Source: Paracoccaceae bacterium | GTDB lineage: Bacteria; Pseudomonadota; Alphaproteobacteria; Rhodobacterales; Rhodobacteraceae | NCBI GenBank assembly: GCA_028284705.1 | Contig: JANQRE010000005.1 | Span: forward strand, 1-64,000 | Length of the DNA stretch: 64,000 nucleotides | Reading direction: 5' to 3' | Part shown: piece after piece, positions 57,383 through 64,000 of the stretch | Layout of the letters: each line of letters begins with the position of its first letter | Numbering within the stretch: the first letter of the stretch is position 1 | Notes under the pieces: generated by a model | Seen by the model: the letters and a program-made list of their open reading frames with translations, nothing else | What the model was told of the DNA's origin: nothing | Databases searched by the model: none | Program-made: the position numbers and the translations under genes

Positions 57383-58171
57383 TCAGATGTGGCCGGTCTC
57401 ACTCAGAAAATCTGAAAGCACACGGGCATAGTCTTCCGGCGCTTCGACGCAAGGCAAATGGCCCGCGCCGCGGATCAGATGGAACTTCGATCCTGGCACG
57501 AGGTCGGCCGTCTCCCGCACAAGATCGGGCGGGGTCGCGCCATCCTCGCTGCCCGCAATGGCCAGAACCGGCAGGCGCAGGCCGGATGTCGGCGTGATAA
57601 AATCCGTGCCCGCAATGGCCGCCGAGCAGCCCATATAGCCCTCAGCGGGTGTGTCGGTGAGCATCTTGCGCCACTCCGCCAGTTCTGGCGTGGCGCGGAA
57701 TTTCGCGGAGAACCACCGTTCCATCACTGCGTCGGCCAGCGCCTCCACGCCACCTGCTTTCACGCCGTTAATCCGCTCCTGCCACATGTCGCGCGTGCCG
57801 ATCTTGGCGGCGGTGTTGGACAGCACCGCGGTGCGCACCAGATCGAGCCGTTTGGCCGCGAGACCCTGCGCGATCAGCCCGCCGATGGAGAGCCCAACGA
57901 ACATCGCATCCTTCACCTCAAGATGCTCCATCAGCGCTTCAACATCACTCACCAACGCGCCCATCTTATAGGGCGCGTTGGGCACCGAACTCTCACCATG
58001 ACCGCGCTTATCGTAACGGATCAGGCGCAGACCTTTGGGCAGAAGCGGAATGATCTTGTCCCACAAATGCAGGTTCGTGCCGAGCGAATTGGAAAACACC
58101 ACCGGCGCGCCCGAGGGGTCGCCATCCTCCCGATAATTCAGCGAAACATCGTCGAGTTGTAGCGTTGGCAT
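57383..58171 (-). CDS. pcaD: 3-oxoadipate enol-lactonase-like alpha/beta hydrolase
   Basis: The 262-residue protein resembles PcaD: a SNSLGTN oxyanion start, nucleophile Ser95 in GLSIGG, Asp in GSEDGATPP and His in GAGHLPCVE. PcaD hydrolyses 3-oxoadipate enol-lactone in protocatechuate degradation. No other pca genes are nearby, so the assignment could be to a paralogue. It precedes the MFS gene in one transcript. Confidence 0.72.
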   Translation of the reverse strand: MPTLQLDDVSLNYREDGDPSGAPVVFSNSLGTNLHLWDKIIPLLPKGLRLIRYDKRGHGESSVPNAPYKMGALVSDVEALMEHLEVKDAMFVGLSIGGLIAQGLAAKRLDLVRTAVLSNTAAKIGTRDMWQERINGVKAGGVEALADAVMERWFSAKFRATPELAEWRKMLTDTPAEGYMGCSAAIAGTDFITPTSGLRLPVLAIAGSEDGATPPDLVRETADLVPGSKFHLIRGAGHLPCVEAPEDYARVLSDFLSETGHI

Positions 58172-58280
58172 GGCGGGTTTCCTCAAGGTCAGGGCCAAAA
58201 CCGACGGGCAGATGCCGCCTTTGGTCTTGCATCAGGTGATTTGTGCGGAAAAGCTGATGCAAAACAAGGGGACATCTTAA

Positions 58281-61082
<2,802 letters not shown>

Positions 61083-61086
<4 letters not shown>

Positions 61087-62315
61087 AGCTGAAGGACCTC
61101 GAGATCATCGTCACCGCGCCACCCGCGCCGGGCTGGGGCGGGCGCTATTGGATATTCGTGAAAGTGACGACCGATAACGGGATTACGGGGATCGGCGAAT
61201 GCTACGCCTCCTCGGTCGGGCCGGAGGCAATGAAGGCGGTGATCGAGGATGTGTTCGCGCGGCACATGGCGGGCGAAAACCCGGAAAATATCGAGCTGAT
61301 GTTCCGCCGCGCCTATTCCTCGGGCTTCACCCAGCGGCCCGATCTGACGGTGATGGGCGCGTTTTCCGGGCTGGAGATTGCCTGCTGGGACATCCTTGGC
61401 AAGGCGCGGGAGCGCCCGGTTTGGGCCTTGCTGGGCGGTTGTATGAACCCGCGCGTACGGGCCTATACCTATCTCTACCCGCTTGAAAATCATGACATAA
61501 ATGCCTTCTGGACCTCGCCGGAGATGGCGGCGGAGGCAGCATCTGATTGCGTTTCGCGCGGTTATACGGCGGTGAAATTCGACCCGGCTGGGCCTTATAC
61601 GATCCGGGGCGGGCATCACCCGGCGATGTCGGATATCTCCATGTCGGTGGCGTTCTGCAAGGCGATCCGGGAGGCTGTGGGTGACCGCGCCGATCTGCTC
61701 TTCGGAACCCATGGCCAGTTCAACACCGCGGGCGCGATCCGGCTGGGGCAGGCCCTGGAGCCCTACGCGCCCTTGTGGTTCGAAGAGCCGATCCCGCCCG
61801 ACAATCTGCTGGAGTTTGCCAAGGTAGCCGAGGCGGTGCGCATCCCCGTGGCCACCGGCGAGCGGATGACGACGAAGGCGGAATTCGCAACGGTTTTGCG
61901 CACCGGCGGCGCGTCGATCCTGCAACCGGCCCTGGGGCGCGCGGGCGGCATCTGGGAGATGAAGAAAGTCGCGGCCATCGCCGAGGTGTTCAACGCGCAG
62001 ATGGCGCCGCATCTCTATGCCGGACCGGTGGAATGGGCGGCGAATATCCATCTGTCTGTGTCGATCCCGAACCTTTTGATCGCAGAGACAATTGAGACAG
62101 ATTTTCACCGCGATCTGATTGGCGATGCGATTGCGGTTGAAGACGGGTTTATCCCCGCGCCAACCGCGCCGGGTCTGGGGATCGAACTGGACGAGGTATT
62201 GGCCGCGGCACATCCGTTTGATGGAGAAGGTCTGCATCTGCAGATGCAGGAAGAGCCCTGCAACTATGTGGATGGGAACAGTTTCGCAGGCGGTGCTCCG
62301 CCAAAGGAGACGTAA
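61083..62315 (+). CDS. mandelate racemase/muconate lactonizing enzyme family dehydratase
   Basis: The 410-residue enolase-superfamily protein has the capping domain (about 1-125) and a barrel with catalytic and metal-ligand segments AVKFDP, FGTHGQF, FEEPIPP, GERMTT and APHLYAGP. This pattern resembles galactonate- or glucarate-type acid sugar dehydratases. Why it is coupled to TmpAB is unclear. Its ATG overlaps the tmpB-like stop. Confidence 0.82.
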
Positions 62316-62357
62316 TCCAGCGGAGCGCCTTCGGCGCGCACGATTATTGATTGGCGC

Positions 62358-63125
62358 TCAGCCGTTCTGCACGTAATCGAGGCGCTGTTGGGCAATCCGC
62401 TCATTCGTCTCGGCCTTGCGATGGTCGGCAAGCGATTGCTCCACATAGGAGAGGTGGAACTCCACCGCAGTCCGCGCCGCCACACCGTCTCGGGCCTGGA
62501 TCGCCCTGTTGATCTGGCGGTGCTGATCCAGCAGATCGTCCCGTGTCGTGCGCTGTTTGAACATCACCTTGCGGTTGTAAAAGACGCCCTCCCGCAGCAT
62601 GCGAAACATCGCGCGCATCATGTGTAGCATCACCACGTTGTGGCTGGCCTCAATGATGGCGAGGTGGAACTCGGCATCCAGTTGCGCCTCCTCCGCCGGA
62701 TTGCGCTTCTCATGGGCGCTCTCCATCTGGGCGAGGACTGCAGCGATCACTTCGAGATCGGTGTCGGAGCCGAACTTGCAGGCGCGTTCAGCCGCGAGAC
62801 CTTCCATGTCGCGGCGGAAGGTGAGGTAATCGAAGACGGCCTCGTCGTGTTTGGCAAAGAGATCGACCAAAGGTTCGGGGAAGGCACTGGCGAGCGTATC
62901 TGCAACGTAAATGCCCGATCCCGGTTTCGCGGCAAGCAACCCGCGCTCTTCGAGGGCGGCCACCGCGTCGCGCAAGGAGGGTCGCGAGACGCCCATGCGG
63001 TCGGCCAATTCCCGCTCCGAGGGCAGGCGCTCGCCCGGGCGCAGGATGCCGCGCAGGATCAGGAGTTCGATCTGGCGGATCACGGCGGCGGACAGCTTCT
63101 CGGCTTCGATTTTCTCAAATGGCAT
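62358..63125 (-). CDS. GntR-family (FadR subgroup) regulator
   Basis: The 255-residue protein has a GntR winged helix (about 1-75: RPGERLPSERELADRMGVSRPSLRDA) and an FCD effector domain with the metal-binding His and Asp pattern (DAEFHLAII, EFHLSYVEQ). FCD regulators sense organic acids. It converges on the TmpAB operon and probably controls it or an organic-acid operon elsewhere. A palindrome upstream of its own start suggests autoregulation. Confidence 0.87.
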   Translation of the reverse strand: MPFEKIEAEKLSAAVIRQIELLILRGILRPGERLPSERELADRMGVSRPSLRDAVAALEERGLLAAKPGSGIYVADTLASAFPEPLVDLFAKHDEAVFDYLTFRRDMEGLAAERACKFGSDTDLEVIAAVLAQMESAHEKRNPAEEAQLDAEFHLAIIEASHNVVMLHMMRAMFRMLREGVFYNRKVMFKQRTTRDDLLDQHRQINRAIQARDGVAARTAVEFHLSYVEQSLADHRKAETNERIAQQRLDYVQNG

Positions 63126-63140
63126 GGCGCATGCTCCGAA

Positions 63141-63161
63141 TTGGTCAAATTCTATGACCAA
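63141..63161. promoter_or_regulatory. palindrome upstream of the GntR gene
   Basis: TTGGTCA (63141-63147) and TGACCAA (63155-63161) are perfect complements around seven bases, 16 bases before the GntR start. TGGTC/GACCA half-sites are typical of FadR-subgroup operators, although this spacing is longer than that of FadR itself. Confidence 0.6.
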
Positions 63162-63179
63162 ATCGAAGGTCTTTCAAAC

Positions 63180-63208
63180 AAAAACGGCCCGCCCCGAGGG
63201 GCAGGCCG
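63180..63208 (-). terminator. intrinsic terminator after the OmpA-family gene
   Basis: On the minus strand a GC-rich stem (CGGCC-x-GCCCC with GGGGC-x-GGCCG, one mismatch) is followed by TTTTT. It lies 22 bases after the stop of the lipoprotein gene at 63230 and just upstream of the GntR promoter. Confidence 0.82.
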
Positions 63209-63229
63209 CTTCCTCAAGCCAGGAGAAGC

Positions 63230-63874
63230 TTAAGTTGCGTTCGGGCGAATGATGATCTCAACACGGCGGTTCTGGGCGCGGCCCTCCTCGGTGGCGTTCG
63301 AGGCCACGGGGCGGGTTTCGCCCTGCCCGTAGGACTGGATGCGCGCACTGTCGACGCCCTCATCCATCAGCGTCCAGGAGACCGCTTGCGCGCGGCGTTC
63401 GGAGAGATCGAAATTGTGACTGTCAGAGCCGGTGTCATCGGTGTGACCCACGACGCTCACGAGGCTGTCGGGATATTGCTGCAAGTTGCGCGCAACGGCG
63501 GCCAGATCGGTCCTGAGCGTCGGGCGCAATTCAGCGCTATCAACATCGAAGAGCAGGCCTTGCGGCATGGTCACTTTCAGCTCCGAGCCGGTGTTTTCAA
63601 TGGCGACATTCTCGTTAGGAATGTCGCGGCGCAGATCGGCGGCCTGCTTGTCGAGATGGTTCCCGATCAACCCGCCCACGGCGGCCCCGATGCCGGCCCC
63701 TGCGGCACCTTTCAGCACTTTCTGATCATCGCTGGAGGCGCCGAGAATGCCGCCAATGCCAGCGCCGATCAGCGCCCCGGTCTGGGTTTTGTTCATGGAT
63801 GCGGTGTCGAAATCGCTGCAGGCGGAGACCGCCAAACAGGCGGTGCCAGCCACCAAGATGGATTTGATGCTCAT
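63230..63874 (-). CDS. OmpA-family lipoprotein with glycine zipper
   Basis: The 214-residue protein has a lipobox (LAVSAC, Cys19), a glycine-zipper segment (about 33-75: GALIGAGIGGILG and GAGIGAAVGGLIG) and a C-terminal OmpA peptidoglycan-binding domain (about 105-210: VVGHTDDTGSD and NFDLSERRAQAV). This is the YiaD/PAL-like arrangement that tethers the outer membrane to the cell wall. It lies near the window end; its promoter is in 63875-63968. Confidence 0.92.
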   Translation of the reverse strand: MSIKSILVAGTACLAVSACSDFDTASMNKTQTGALIGAGIGGILGASSDDQKVLKGAAGAGIGAAVGGLIGNHLDKQAADLRRDIPNENVAIENTGSELKVTMPQGLLFDVDSAELRPTLRTDLAAVARNLQQYPDSLVSVVGHTDDTGSDSHNFDLSERRAQAVSWTLMDEGVDSARIQSYGQGETRPVASNATEEGRAQNRRVEIIIRPNAT

Positions 63875-63968
63875 TTTTCTGCCTCAGTTTATGCGGGACA
63901 CCTTTTGGCGCCTCTTTGCTTATGCGGGGCAGAATAGCCGATAAATCCCGGTTCTCAAAGAGAGAATC

Positions 63969-64000
63969 TCGTTGGCGGCGTGTGTGGTTGCCGCCAACGA
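63969..64000. terminator. 11-bp perfect inverted repeat at the window edge
   Basis: TCGTTGGCGGC (63969-63979) and GCCGCCAACGA (63990-64000) are perfect complements around a ten-base loop. It probably terminates a transcript lying beyond the window. What follows is cut off, so the direction and any T-run are unknown. Confidence 0.5.

Overview
The window looks like a chromosomal segment of a Rhodobacterales alphaproteobacterium (Roseobacter group). The evidence is the high-GC coding DNA, the divergent irr and fabA-fabB-fabI genes, a TRAP dicarboxylate transporter with DctB/DctD, a molybdenum hydroxylase with a diheme cytochrome, TmpA/TmpB-type organophosphonate oxygenases and MttB/dimethylglycine dehydrogenase genes. 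Genes are tightly packed, with many ATGA or TGATG start-stop overlaps. I see no prophage, insertion sequence, CRISPR array or rRNA operon. One tRNA gene (Arg, anticodon TCT) is present.

Layout. 1-6.5 kb: housekeeping genes (greA, argH with a tiny coupled lipoprotein gene, a TlpA-type thioredoxin, gltX) and an exported metallo-beta-lactamase-fold protein. 6.6-13.6 kb: a PAS protein with a degenerate kinase core, an esterase, a nuclease, a VOC protein, nadE and a MORN-repeat protein. 13.6-18.1 kb: FeS photolyase with an SDR, then a leucine-rich leader peptide, a cupin gene and leuA. 18.1-23.8 kb: a LuxR-type regulator and a three-part periplasmic molybdenum hydroxylase with a divergent TetR gene. 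23.8-29.7 kb: copA-cueR behind a textbook CueR promoter, and oxyR divergent from katG.

29.8-33.9 kb is the most accessory-looking part. A DUF4123 adaptor, a Tli4-like immunity protein and a Tle4-like lipase form an orphan type VI secretion effector cassette with no VgrG, PAAR or structural genes nearby. 33.9-40.3 kb holds dctPQM and the divergent dctBD; this DctD has lost the sigma-54 activation motifs. 40.3-46.3 kb has a ferric-iron-binding type periplasmic protein and a methylamine/betaine demethylation operon ending in its own TetR gene.

46.3-51.5 kb: a TetR gene surrounded by four copies of a TGAACnnnGTTCA operator, irr, and fabA-fabB-fabI interrupted by an opposing VOC gene whose 3' end runs 171 bp into fabA. 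51.5-58.2 kb: an M50 protease, a four-gene overlapping operon (HAD dehalogenase, alpha/beta hydrolase, PLP dehydratase, EEP hydrolase), an MFS exporter and an enol-lactonase-like hydrolase. 58.2-64 kb: an operon of zinc alcohol dehydrogenase, TmpA-like and TmpB-like oxygenases and an enolase-superfamily dehydratase, then a GntR regulator and an OmpA-family lipoprotein.

TmpA/TmpB would turn 2-trimethylaminoethylphosphonate into glycine betaine and phosphate. The MttB/DMGDH operon 13 kb away could use betaine-type compounds, so the segment appears geared to quaternary amines, C4-dicarboxylates, metals and peroxide stress. All family assignments come from reading the sequence; no database search was possible.
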